Shown here one piece after another: positions 14,402-22,376 of a stretch of DNA of 27,373 nucleotides; the first letter of the stretch is position 1, and each line of letters opens with the position of its first letter. The stretch is from LW40-45 sp048883105 (lineage in GTDB: Archaea; Asgardarchaeota; Lokiarchaeia; Sigyniarchaeales; SOKP01): the NCBI GenBank assembly GCA_048883105.1, contig JBHLQY010000028.1, positions 1-27,373 of the forward strand, read 5' to 3'. The notes beneath the pieces were generated by a model, which had not been told where the DNA came from, did not search any database, and saw only the letters and a program-made list of their open reading frames with translations. A program made the position numbers and the translations under genes.

Positions 14402-15919
14402 CTAACTTTTTTCTAAAATTAAATCGGCCGCTAAAGAACCAGTATACATTGAAACAGGATAACCCCCTAAAAAGGGCTCTAAAACTGAATAAATTCCAAC
14501 TGTTAATAACCTTTCTATTGGACCTTGCAACAATAATTTACTCTTTATTCGTATTTTTTTAATATCTCTAGACCAACCCGCAATAGATCCTCTATAACGT
14601 TGACCCCAATCATTATAAGTTAATGGTGTTGCAATTTCTTTTACTTGGATGGAGGAGGAAAGTCCCGGTAATACTTGCTCTACTGTGTCTATGAGTTTTT
14701 CTGCCAATTCATATTTATATTCCTTATATCCTTTTTTCCTTTTTTTTTCTCCTATCCTCCATCGTTCAAAATGCTTATACGGCATGTTTACTCTTAATAC
14801 TAAACTTTTCATCCCTTCTGGAGCAAAATCAGACGATTTATTTGACCACAAACATATTTCAATCTCTTTATTTTCAAAATCTTCATTATCAATATCTTGA
14901 GATTTTAGGATCTTCGCACGATAAAATAAATGATCGGCCCTTATTCTACTTAAATCTACTTTTTCGGGATTAATGCCTAAATATACGCAAAATTCAGAAC
15001 CTGTATATGCTGTATTTTTAACTACATCCAAATATAGTTTTGATACCTTATTTGGATTAATCAATTCTAAGAATACTTTCTTATAATCAGCATTTGCAAC
15101 AATCCAGTGAGCTCTATAAAGTTTCCCTCCTTTGATCTTTACTCCGATTGCTTTATTATTTTCAATGATTATCTCGTTTACAGGTGTGTTCAACCTTATT
15201 TCACCCCCATTTTTTCTTATAGAATCCCCTAGTAATTCATTAATCCCATGAATCCCGCAGTTGGGAAACCAAATACCTTCAATCGACATCACATTCCACA
15301 TGAATGCTAAATGGACCATATTCATTGTTGGTTCGTAAGATCCCTGGGATCCTAATAATCTTTTTAGACTCTGGTACTTCAAATAATCATCCAATATGGT
15401 TTTTGATGATATTTTTGAATACGTTTCAATTATTTCATACGCTTCTTTATGATCTTCAAGTAATTTGCTCTCTGTTAATTCCCTTTTCTTTCCAACTAAA
15501 TACTCAGGATGCCATTTATGGATTTGACATATCGCTTCTAACAACTGATTAAATTCCATAAAAAACTTCTCAATTCCCTCTTGATCTTCCTTATATTGCT
15601 CTTTCAATTGGTTTTCAAACTTATCCCATTCCTTAGAATATATGATATCAATTTCAGGGGAAATCAATTGAAAATGACTTCTTCTAAATGCAAAATCTTC
15701 ATGAATCCCAGCTTCCTCTAATTTTTCCTTAATAAAATTAGGAAAGCTTACAGATAAAGGCCCCATAGGGAATATATAATTTCCCCTTTTAAATATATTA
15801 CTGGTACCACCAATATGATGGATTTTCTCTAAAATTAAAACTCTTTTTGCATTTAAAGCTAATTTTGAAGCACATGTTAGGCCTCCAACTCCTGCACCGA
15901 TTATTATTACATCATACAT
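14402..15919 (-). CDS. CrtI/phytoene-desaturase-like FAD oxidoreductase
   Basis: This protein of about 505 residues has an N-terminal dinucleotide-binding fold (YDVIIIGAGVGGLTCA, with the Gly-x-Gly-x2-Gly pattern) that contacts FAD. It has an EKIHHIGGTSN segment typical of CrtI, CrtISO and retinol-saturase relatives, and a C-terminal FAD-contact region (FLGGYPVSMYTGSLAADLI). Such enzymes desaturate, isomerise or saturate isoprenoid chains. I cannot tell which here, or whether the substrate is a carotenoid or a lipid tail. I chose the ATG at 15919 because it starts just before the FAD motif. An in-frame TTG at 15934 would add five residues. It is convergent with uvsE, and the lipid genes lie just beyond. 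No phytoene synthase is present. Confidence 0.8.
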   Translation of the reverse strand: MYDVIIIGAGVGGLTCASKLALNAKRVLILEKIHHIGGTSNIFKRGNYIFPMGPLSVSFPNFIKEKLEEAGIHEDFAFRRSHFQLISPEIDIIYSKEWDKFENQLKEQYKEDQEGIEKFFMEFNQLLEAICQIHKWHPEYLVGKKRELTESKLLEDHKEAYEIIETYSKISSKTILDDYLKYQSLKRLLGSQGSYEPTMNMVHLAFMWNVMSIEGIWFPNCGIHGINELLGDSIRKNGGEIRLNTPVNEIIIENNKAIGVKIKGGKLYRAHWIVANADYKKVFLELINPNKVSKLYLDVVKNTAYTGSEFCVYLGINPEKVDLSRIRADHLFYRAKILKSQDIDNEDFENKEIEICLWSNKSSDFAPEGMKSLVLRVNMPYKHFERWRIGEKKRKKGYKEYKYELAEKLIDTVEQVLPGLSSSIQVKEIATPLTYNDWGQRYRGSIAGWSRDIKKIRIKSKLLLQGPIERLLTVGIYSVLEPFLGGYPVSMYTGSLAADLILEKS

Positions 15920-15991
15920 AAAATCTCTCAACAAATATGAAGCGATTTCGCGATCCTAAAAGATAATATTAATTTCAATATCAGACATGTC

Positions 15992-16018
15992 TTATAATCT
16001 AACTTATCAAGATTATAA
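15992..16018. repeat. inverted repeat overlapping the end of the LuxE-like gene
   Basis: TTATAATCT (15992-16000) and AGATTATAA (16010-16018) are perfect 9-base arms around a 9-base loop. The structure covers the stop codon of the minus-strand gene and may be a terminator-like hairpin or a protein-binding dyad upstream of the CrtI-like gene. No strong T-run follows on the minus strand. Confidence 0.45.
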
Positions 16019-17203
16019 TTTAAACGTATTTAAGCTGAATAAGGAACCGCAACCTTTTCCTATTGATGGGGTTAGTCGTCCTATAACTCTGAAGATGGCG
16101 CCCTTTCTATTGCATTCGGGACATTTTTCCCAATTTACTACTTGAACTAAATCATCTAATAAAACAGCAACACCAGCATAACTATTTACTCCATATGGAG
16201 TAATTAATTCTAGTATTCCAGGCTCCCCCGTTTTTTTAATGGATTCTAACGTATTGACATCACGGACTACTATTCTACCCTTGTCATTATTAATATGAAG
16301 TATAAAATCATTGTATCTTTTTGACCAATGTCCACCGCATGCCATCGGACTTTCAGTTGCTGCAAAATTATCACAAAATTTATCTGTAGTAATATGAAAC
16401 ATATTACACATTTGTTCTATGAATTCTGATTTATCTACGGTATGTCCTAATTTAATTCGACCTTTAATTCCGTCCCATCCACCCCCACCAGTAATAATAT
16501 GCATATTTTCTGCCATATCAAAAGTTTTTTTCTTTTTTTGAAAATAATCATTTAATACTTTATGCATCCACAGGGGAGAATTAGCCATGATTGTCGGAAT
16601 TTTTTTTTTTTCAACGCGATTAAGTTCAGATTCTAACTTTTTTCCATTAATTCCTATAACTGCGCGGGCTTTAAAAGTTGTCATCATTTTCCAGATTGTT
16701 CTGGCAAAAAAGAACTGCAATAAATAATTAATATGTTTTCCTTCCCATATATCAACAATACTCTTGTATAACAGATAAGCATTCTTCCCGTAAAAATTAT
16801 GCCTAATCTTATTAATAAATCTTATATTTGGTGCGAATAAAATCAGATTATTTACTTGATCTTTAATAGAATAAGAATTAAAGACTTCATCATAATTAGA
16901 TTTTAAAACTTGAATATCCTCATCTAGTCGTCCGACTATACTTGGATCTCCACAAGTTGAGGAGGATTCCATCCAATAGTCTAATTTGTCAAAAGTGTTC
17001 CCTCGCAATAATTTCTTGAATTTATTATTTGATTGTTTGAATAGAATCCAGGGAACATATGGGATTTCATCAAGATTTGAGTCACTTAAAGTTACATCAA
17101 AATCGAATTCGGAGTCATCACAAAGTTTCTTATATATATCGCAATCATTTGCAGTTTCTTTAACTGTTAATGCTAAATCATCATAAAATCTATTAGAATT
17201 CAT
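16013..17203 (-). CDS. LuxE-like acyl-protein synthetase
   Basis: This 396-residue protein of the LuxE branch of the adenylate-forming (ANL) superfamily would activate a carboxylic acid as an acyl-AMP and transfer it, in LuxE to a cysteine of the enzyme. Visible elements are a P-loop-like SSSTCGDPS (80-88), an ITGGGGWDG segment (237-245), FAATES (280-285) in the acyl-AMP site, GEPGILELITP (326-336), the DDLVQVVNWEKCPEC block with Cys361 and Cys364, and a terminal GKGCG (Cys385) as in LuxE proteins. The start ATG is preceded by AT-rich sequence. It is transcribed away from a PNPOx-like flavoprotein gene. No luxC reductase or luciferase gene is present, so bioluminescence is not implied. The acyl substrate is unknown. 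Confidence 0.75.
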   Translation of the reverse strand: MNSNRFYDDLALTVKETANDCDIYKKLCDDSEFDFDVTLSDSNLDEIPYVPWILFKQSNNKFKKLLRGNTFDKLDYWMESSSTCGDPSIVGRLDEDIQVLKSNYDEVFNSYSIKDQVNNLILFAPNIRFINKIRHNFYGKNAYLLYKSIVDIWEGKHINYLLQFFFARTIWKMMTTFKARAVIGINGKKLESELNRVEKKKIPTIMANSPLWMHKVLNDYFQKKKKTFDMAENMHIITGGGGWDGIKGRIKLGHTVDKSEFIEQMCNMFHITTDKFCDNFAATESPMACGGHWSKRYNDFILHINNDKGRIVVRDVNTLESIKKTGEPGILELITPYGVNSYAGVAVLLDDLVQVVNWEKCPECNRKGAIFRVIGRLTPSIGKGCGSLFSLNTFKL

Positions 17204-17237
17204 TAAAAAACATTCTCCAACACATAATCTTGATTTA

Positions 17238-17324
17238 CTCTCTTAATTAAGATATTATATTCTTTAAAACTTTGTATAATACTACATAATAGTATATAAT
17301 AAAGAATGATATTCTCTCAATTAA
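17238..17324. promoter_or_regulatory. dyad-rich divergent control region
   Basis: Between the divergent LuxE-like and PNPOx-like genes, ATACTA (17279-17284) pairs with TAGTAT (17290-17295). Outside it ATTCTTT (17259-17265) pairs with AAAGAAT (17301-17307). A direct repeat CTCTC(TT)AATTAA flanks both (17238-17250 and 17314-17324). This nesting suggests operator sites that control both genes. AT-richness makes chance matches possible. Confidence 0.35.
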
Positions 17325-17390
17325 AACAATTAATTTTTAATAGTCAATTTTCTTAATATTAAAAATAACTTCAATATAAACAGATTTAAT

Positions 17391-17864
17391 ATGAAATCCG
17401 TAAAATTACCTAAAATGGATGAAGAAGAAATAAAATCTTCAATTGAAAAAAAAAATTTATGTCGAATTGCTTTTATTGATGAGGATTATCCATATATTTC
17501 TCCATTCCAGTATGTTCTGTTTAATAATTCTCTCTATTTTCATTTTACTGATTATGGAAAAAAAAAGAAAATTCTCTCAAGAAATTCAAATGTGTGTGTT
17601 TCAATCGAAGATTTTTCACCTGATTTGAGTAAATATCATTTTATATCAATCCAAGGAAAACTAAAACTCGTTGAAGAACTGAGTGATAAAGTTGAAGTAG
17701 TAAAAAGGATGGTAAATAAAGCAAAAAAAACTTATTCAAAAAAATTTCTTTCTGCTCATGGGTTTGAAAGAGAAATGGGTTGGGACAGCTTTCAAGCTGA
17801 AGGTCAATTAATATACAAGCTCGAAGAAGTAGGGACTCGAATTGGACTTAAATCAATGGATTAA
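17391..17864 (+). CDS. PNPOx-fold flavin-binding protein
   Basis: This 157-residue split-barrel protein belongs to the pyridoxamine-phosphate-oxidase-like flavoprotein superfamily, resembling NimA and general PNPOx-like proteins. Typical elements are an N-terminal helix (MDEEEIKSSIEKKNLCRIAF), YPYISPFQYVLFNNSLYFHF (given in two parts: YPYISPFQYV, LYFHF), then GKKKKILSRNSNVCVSIED and FISIQGKLKLVEE. These bind FMN or F420, or a related cofactor. The enzyme cannot be specified: members reduce nitro groups, oxidise pyridoxamine or simply store flavin. It begins with ATG at a divergent control region and is followed after 35 bases by an ANL-like gene. Co-transcription with that gene is likely. Confidence 0.8.
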   Translation: MKSVKLPKMDEEEIKSSIEKKNLCRIAFIDEDYPYISPFQYVLFNNSLYFHFTDYGKKKKILSRNSNVCVSIEDFSPDLSKYHFISIQGKLKLVEELSDKVEVVKRMVNKAKKTYSKKFLSAHGFEREMGWDSFQAEGQLIYKLEEVGTRIGLKSMD

Positions 17865-17899
17865 AAATATTTTTTCTAAAGTATTTTCATAATAATAAA

Positions 17900-19552
17900 A
17901 TGAAATTTTTCGACTTTGATGAGAAAACTCAAGAAATTTTTAACAGTTTTTTATCAAATTTCAAGCTTGTTAACTGGAAGACTTGGCTTAGGTTAACTTC
18001 ACGAGAGGATTATGAAGATCTTACCTTAAAATTATCAGGATTAGATACAATTGATAATCTTTTTGAACGAATCAAAAAAGAAGAAACAGATTCAAGAAGT
18101 TTTTCGATAGAGCTCTCATCTTTTTTAAATTCTTATAACTTCAAAGAGCCTTTAATTTTATGTCATACTTCAGGAACGACAAATAGCGAGATATCACAAT
18201 TAAAATGGTTCCACATGACAAAATATCTCATTGAAAGAGTTTGGGCTCCTGGAATGCAGGCGATTTTTGAATCAAGTGGTTTGGATTCTAAATCCTCAGC
18301 AATTATATTCGTTCCTTCACGTTTGAAATTTGATGGAATCAATAAGGTGAATGGAAAAGAATATATTTCTTTATACTCGTCAGAATTCTCGCAAAGAGTT
18401 ATGCTTTCAGTTTTAAAACCTAAAGAGTACTTATTTTATGAATATAAAAAAGCGACTGATTTAGAAATAATTTCAAAAATTTTGAATTTGTCAGATATCG
18501 CAGTCATATCAGCACCAGCTATTACAATCTTGAAATGGGCAAATAAGAAAAGGCTACGGGAAGAAATAAAAAATTCCTTTAGTAATACAAAAAAAGACAT
18601 TCCATTTGAATCTAATAGTTTAATAAATCTGATTAAAAGAGAAGGAGCTAATTCTGCTTCAAATAAAATATATAGCTTATTATCAGATAAATTATCTAAT
18701 TCAACAATTATATTTAGTATTAGCTCATTAAACCAAACTGATTGGGATCTCATAAGAAAATTCATGAAATGGGAAAAAGGTAAAGAAAAATTCACGAATC
18801 TATATGTAGCGTCTGAAATAGGACCTTTTGCTGCAAGCATTGCAGAAGGAGATTATGAGATTTCTCGCTCAAATCAGATGTTTGTTTTTCCTTTAACTTT
18901 ACCCATCATTGAGAAATATGGAGAAAGAAGCTTAATTTCAAGATCTTCTAATAAAATAGGAAAATTATATGTATCACGCTTTAATAATGGACATGCTCTT
19001 ATCAATATCGATATTGGAGATGTAATATATATTAAAAATCAAGATGCACTACCGATAATAGACGGAAAAATATTAAGAGCAGGGTTTAATCTTAAGTATC
19101 CAATAAATATTTCTAAAAAAGTAACGATACCTTCAAACTATAACCTATACGCAGGAGAGTTTTTTTCTTTTGGAAAGTTTGATATAGTTGATCCTCGAAA
19201 TCTATTAAATTGTTTGAATAGAAATTGTCAAAATAATATGGACTTAATGTTGCTTATAGGATCAACTGATAAAATCAATGAAGTTCAGCCATGGAAATTA
19301 GTATTACAAGTAAATGAAAATTCCAATTGTGCAACATCTAATGATTTTTTGGAAAAAATTTCTAAATGCCCAAGAGAGCAAGGAATATATAACGCAATAA
19401 AGGAAAAATATCTTGAACTAGAATTAATTGATGAACCACCTGTTGATTTTATAAAAGCAAGGTCAGAAATGTTATCTAAGGTTAGAAAAGGTCAAATTCC
19501 AAAGGGAATTCTAAAAAAATGGCCTCTTTATATTGTGAGTCCTTTATCTTAA
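17900..19552 (+). CDS. divergent ANL-superfamily (adenylate-forming) protein
   Basis: This 550-residue protein retains key ANL motifs but is otherwise divergent. A nucleotide-phosphate loop CHTSGTTN lies at 88-95 (cf. TSGTTG), YVASEIGPF at 302-310 occupies the acyl-AMP position usually YGxTE, and NIDIGDVIYI at 369-378 contains the conserved GD of the ribose-binding motif. The segment TKYLIERVWAPGMQ has no close match I recall. The C-terminus includes KARSEMLSKVRKGQIPKGI, where the catalytic lysine of the mobile domain would be expected (basic, Lys-rich). It may adenylate a carboxylate or be a non-catalytic homologue. It follows the PNPOx-like gene and faces a second ANL protein on the other strand. 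Confidence 0.6.
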   Translation: MKFFDFDEKTQEIFNSFLSNFKLVNWKTWLRLTSREDYEDLTLKLSGLDTIDNLFERIKKEETDSRSFSIELSSFLNSYNFKEPLILCHTSGTTNSEISQLKWFHMTKYLIERVWAPGMQAIFESSGLDSKSSAIIFVPSRLKFDGINKVNGKEYISLYSSEFSQRVMLSVLKPKEYLFYEYKKATDLEIISKILNLSDIAVISAPAITILKWANKKRLREEIKNSFSNTKKDIPFESNSLINLIKREGANSASNKIYSLLSDKLSNSTIIFSISSLNQTDWDLIRKFMKWEKGKEKFTNLYVASEIGPFAASIAEGDYEISRSNQMFVFPLTLPIIEKYGERSLISRSSNKIGKLYVSRFNNGHALINIDIGDVIYIKNQDALPIIDGKILRAGFNLKYPINISKKVTIPSNYNLYAGEFFSFGKFDIVDPRNLLNCLNRNCQNNMDLMLLIGSTDKINEVQPWKLVLQVNENSNCATSNDFLEKISKCPREQGIYNAIKEKYLELELIDEPPVDFIKARSEMLSKVRKGQIPKGILKKWPLYIVSPLS

Positions 19553-19558
19553 CATATA

Positions 19559-19570
19559 AGAAAAAAAAAT
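19559..19570 (-). terminator. T-run terminator for the ABC/B12 operon
   Basis: The minus strand has about ten consecutive T immediately after the ATPase stop codon. The complementary A-rich strand lies downstream of the ANL gene. The site sits between convergent genes. Confidence 0.4.
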
Positions 19571-19572
19571 TT

Positions 19573-20258
19573 TTATTTAAAAAGATCTAAGTGGATTCTT
19601 CCGTCGCGTATTTCTATAATCCTCTCAGTTTTTTCGGCAATTCGACGCTCGTGAGTTATAACGATAATCGTAGTTTTAAATTCTTCATTAATATCTCGAA
19701 AAAGATCATAGACTTTATCAGTAGCTTCTGTGTCTAAATTACCAGTTGGTTCATCTGCTAATAAAATTTTTGGATTATTCATTAAAGCTCGTGCTATCGC
19801 TGTTCGTTGTTGCTGACCTCCTGACATATTGTTTGCCAGATTATTCTTAACATCTTCAATCCCAATAAACCTTAACAACTCTAATGCTCTCTCTTTAACT
19901 TCTTTTGTTATTTTCCTTTTGCTGATTCTATAAGGTAATAATACATTTTCAAATGCGGTGTATTCTGGTAGAAGATAATGGTATTGAAATACAAAACCTA
20001 TTGTTCTATTTCTTAATTCTGCCAAATCGTTTTTAGTCATCTGATCTGTTCTTTTCGCATCAATATATACCTCTCCTTTAGTGGGTTTATCCAGGGTTCC
20101 AATGATATTCATTAATGTTGATTTACCACTTCCAGAGGGGCCAACAATAGAATTAAATGAACCTTCTTCAATTTGTAAATTTATATCAAAAAGAACCTGT
20201 GTGGCAACACCAGTATAGTAAAATTTATCTATGTTCTTTAGCTCAATTACATACTCAT
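19573..20258 (-). CDS. ABC transporter ATPase, LolD/MacB type, start codon unclear
   Basis: This is the ATP-binding subunit of a LolD/MacB-class ABC system. Read on the minus strand, Walker A GPSGSGKST lies at about 20142-20116. Then come VFQYHYLLPEYTAFENV (Q-loop), the MSGGQQQR signature, ILLADEP (Walker B), GNLD and VITHE (H-switch). A conventional start only appears at the ATG at 20112, downstream of Walker A, which would remove the first strand and the P-loop. The same frame stays open to a stop at 20323-20325 and encodes a normal N-terminus (YVIELKNIDKFYYTG), but contains no ATG, GTG or TTG there. An out-of-frame ATG at 20258 fits the family start if one base is missing. The gene is likely functional with an unusual start, or the sequence has an indel. 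It lies in one operon with the FtsX-like permease. Confidence 0.8.
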
Positions 20259-20311
20259 TTCCTTTCGTTATCGCTATATTTCTCTCACTTCTTAAGTCTA
20301 ATGCTTGACTA

Positions 20312-21490
20312 TCAGCCAGTTCTTATCACCTCAATTGGATTTAACTTAGAAGATTTAATTGCTGGACTAATCGCTGCTGAAACAGATGCAACAATAATTA
20401 TAGCCGCAGAAGCTAAAATGAAAATTGGATTGTATTCAATCACAATAAAATCGCTGGCAGACGCTTGAGTAAAACCCCAGAGAAAGAATATACCTAGACT
20501 AATACCACCTATTGCGCCAAATATGCCAAGGATTAACCCTTGAAACAAAAATATTAAACTGGCAGTTCGATTAGTGATTCCCATCGCTTTTAATATACCC
20601 AATTGCTGTTGTTTCTGTACTACACTTATCGCAAGCACGCTTGATATCCCAATAACTACTGAGATAAGGACAAAAGATTGAATAAATAGACTTGATAAGT
20701 TTTGTGATTGGATAGCATTTAAAAGTTGTTCATTTTCATCGATCCAATTTGAAATTTTTAGACCATCATCATCTAAATCTAATTCTTTATTAATATCATC
20801 AGCAATCTCATCAGCTTCAAACAAAAGTTCACTTTCAATCTGCATCTCTATAGATGTAACAGTCCTATTCATATTGAACATTTCTTGTACTGACGCAAGA
20901 GTAGTAATTATCCATAAACTATTAATTGCTTCTGATTCAAAATCATAAAATCCTACAATTTTAAATGTACGATTAACAGCTATACTTTTTTCTCCGATTT
21001 TTACGATTCCAAATATAGTAATTCTATCCTCAATATCGAGATCTAATTCGTCATTTAACTGTTTTCCTGTGATTGCTTCAAGATCAACGCTTGGTTCATC
21101 TCCTTCGTATATTCTTTCTGCAATATTATAAATCCTATCAGCATCATCTATATTAAATCCTCTTAGTAAAACATTTATGGTTTTTAAATCATCTTGAATT
21201 GTAGCAGGTCTGTCTGCTGCTGCTGAAATTGCAGTTATCTCATCAAATTCTTCTACATCATCCATAATGCCATTGTATCCCGCAATAAATGGATTTTCTG
21301 TATCAGATTCAATAGTTATTTGAGATGAATTACCAACTAAATTATTTACAAAGCTTTTTTGTAAACTTTGAAGCAAAATTCCAACAAAAATTTGGACGGA
21401 AATCCCTATAGATATACCAATAATGATTAACACTGTTTGCCATTTACTCCTCTTAAAAAATCTCAGAGCGATACTCAATGGTAAGATCAA
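20312..21490 (-). CDS. FtsX/MacB-type ABC transporter permease
   Basis: This 392-residue membrane subunit of a MacB/LolCE-like ABC system has an N-terminal helix (about residues 18-40), a large external domain of about 200 residues (MacB_PCD-like, with EITAISAAADRPATI), and three C-terminal helices in the FtsX domain: ISSVLAISVVQ, ILGIFGAIGGISLGIFF and FILASAAIIIVASVSAAI. The end, SSKLNPIEVIRTG, is typical of the family. Such pairs extrude lipoproteins, lipids or peptides or act mechanically. The substrate is unknown. The TTG start at 21490 has a strong GAGGAGG eight bases before it. The stop overlaps by 11 bases the open frame of the ATPase gene, so translational coupling is possible. Confidence 0.88.
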   Translation of the reverse strand: MILPLSIALRFFKRSKWQTVLIIIGISIGISVQIFVGILLQSLQKSFVNNLVGNSSQITIESDTENPFIAGYNGIMDDVEEFDEITAISAAADRPATIQDDLKTINVLLRGFNIDDADRIYNIAERIYEGDEPSVDLEAITGKQLNDELDLDIEDRITIFGIVKIGEKSIAVNRTFKIVGFYDFESEAINSLWIITTLASVQEMFNMNRTVTSIEMQIESELLFEADEIADDINKELDLDDDGLKISNWIDENEQLLNAIQSQNLSSLFIQSFVLISVVIGISSVLAISVVQKQQQLGILKAMGITNRTASLIFLFQGLILGIFGAIGGISLGIFFLWGFTQASASDFIVIEYNPIFILASAAIIIVASVSAAISPAIKSSKLNPIEVIRTG

Positions 21491-21493
21491 TTT

Positions 21494-22144
21494 TCATACC
21501 TCCTCAACTAATTTTTGAATATCATTATAATTTTCTAAGAAAAAATCCGCTCCTATTTTTTTAAAAATCTCTGGATTATTCAAAAATGCTAAACCACCCA
21601 CGATTATTTTACCGTCAAAATCGGTATATTCTCTTATTAAAGAAATCGCCTTCTCCGCTTCCACAAGATTATAATAATTAGTAACACACAGAGCGATAAT
21701 ATTTGGCTTTAAGATATTGATTGCATCTCTAATTTCCGTTCGAGGTATATCTGCACCAACATAGATTGCTTCGCAGCCATAAAAAGTAAAAAGATCAGCA
21801 ATCATTTTCGCCCCTATATCATAATGTTCCTCAGCAGGACATCCAACGAAAACTTTAATTTGATTTTGTTTTAATCCCTTTTCTCTCTTTTCTTTGATTA
21901 TATAAGGATAACAAATTTCGATTATTGTTCTTATTATCGATGTTCTAATGTGCTCCTTCCATATACATAATTTTCCATCTTCAGAATCACAATAAAATAA
22001 ATTAAATGCGGGTTCCAAGATTTCAGAATATAAAGTCGGAATATCTATTTCTTTGCTGTCCAGTTTAGAAATAATAAACTCAACACATTTTTGTTTATTC
22101 TCGTTATCGAGAAATTTTAAAAAAGTTTCATAAAATGGATGCAT
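21494..22144 (-). CDS. cobalamin (B12)-binding protein, CarH/corrinoid-protein type
   Basis: This 216-residue soluble protein has a helical B12-binding-2 half (residues 1-90), including WKEHIRT (Trp62, Glu64, His65), followed by a Rossmann-like B12 domain. The motif PAEEHYDIGAKMIADLF (103-119, His107 as probable lower cobalt ligand) and IYVGADIP are typical of CarH/LitR-like sensors and corrinoid methyltransferase proteins. No DNA-binding MerR helix-turn-helix is present. It could carry a methyl group or sense B12, perhaps for the ABC transporter genes that follow by three bases. It could also serve the methyl branch of acetyl-CoA synthesis. Neither role can be fixed from sequence. It has a clear SD, AGGAGGG, before the ATG. 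Confidence 0.8.
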   Translation of the reverse strand: MHPFYETFLKFLDNENKQKCVEFIISKLDSKEIDIPTLYSEILEPAFNLFYCDSEDGKLCIWKEHIRTSIIRTIIEICYPYIIKEKREKGLKQNQIKVFVGCPAEEHYDIGAKMIADLFTFYGCEAIYVGADIPRTEIRDAINILKPNIIALCVTNYYNLVEAEKAISLIREYTDFDGKIIVGGLAFLNNPEIFKKIGADFFLENYNDIQKLVEEV

Positions 22145-22152
22145 TAAACATT

Positions 22153-22158
22153 CCCTCC
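22153..22158 (-). promoter_or_regulatory. ribosome binding site of the B12-binding gene
   Basis: On the minus strand GGAGGG lies eight bases before the ATG at 22144, which fixes the start of the three-gene operon. Confidence 0.6.
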
Positions 22159-22376
22159 TAACAAGTTATTTGAGGTTCTAATTACTATTATATTTATGAA
22201 TTTATTAGTTAAATCTTTATAAATCCAATAGAATTAGATTCAGATTCTTTAAAAAGGTAATTTTTTTATAGAATTTCATAAATAAATTATAAATAATGAA
22301 ATAATATTACTAGGATCTTTTATATAAATCATAAAATCATTTATAATAATTAATTGAATGAATTAAGGTAATAAAA

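Noticed and set aside
18436..18840. 134-codon minus-strand frame inside the ANL gene
   Set aside because: Antisense to a long gene with conserved motifs; no start signal or domain.
16013..19552. Bioluminescence (lux) operon
   Set aside because: Only LuxE-like and ANL/flavin-fold proteins are present; there is no LuxC reductase and no luciferase.
22145..22376. Riboswitch (cobalamin type) before the B12-binding gene
   Set aside because: The spacer lacks a GC-rich B12-box-like element and is too AT-rich for the long structured aptamer.
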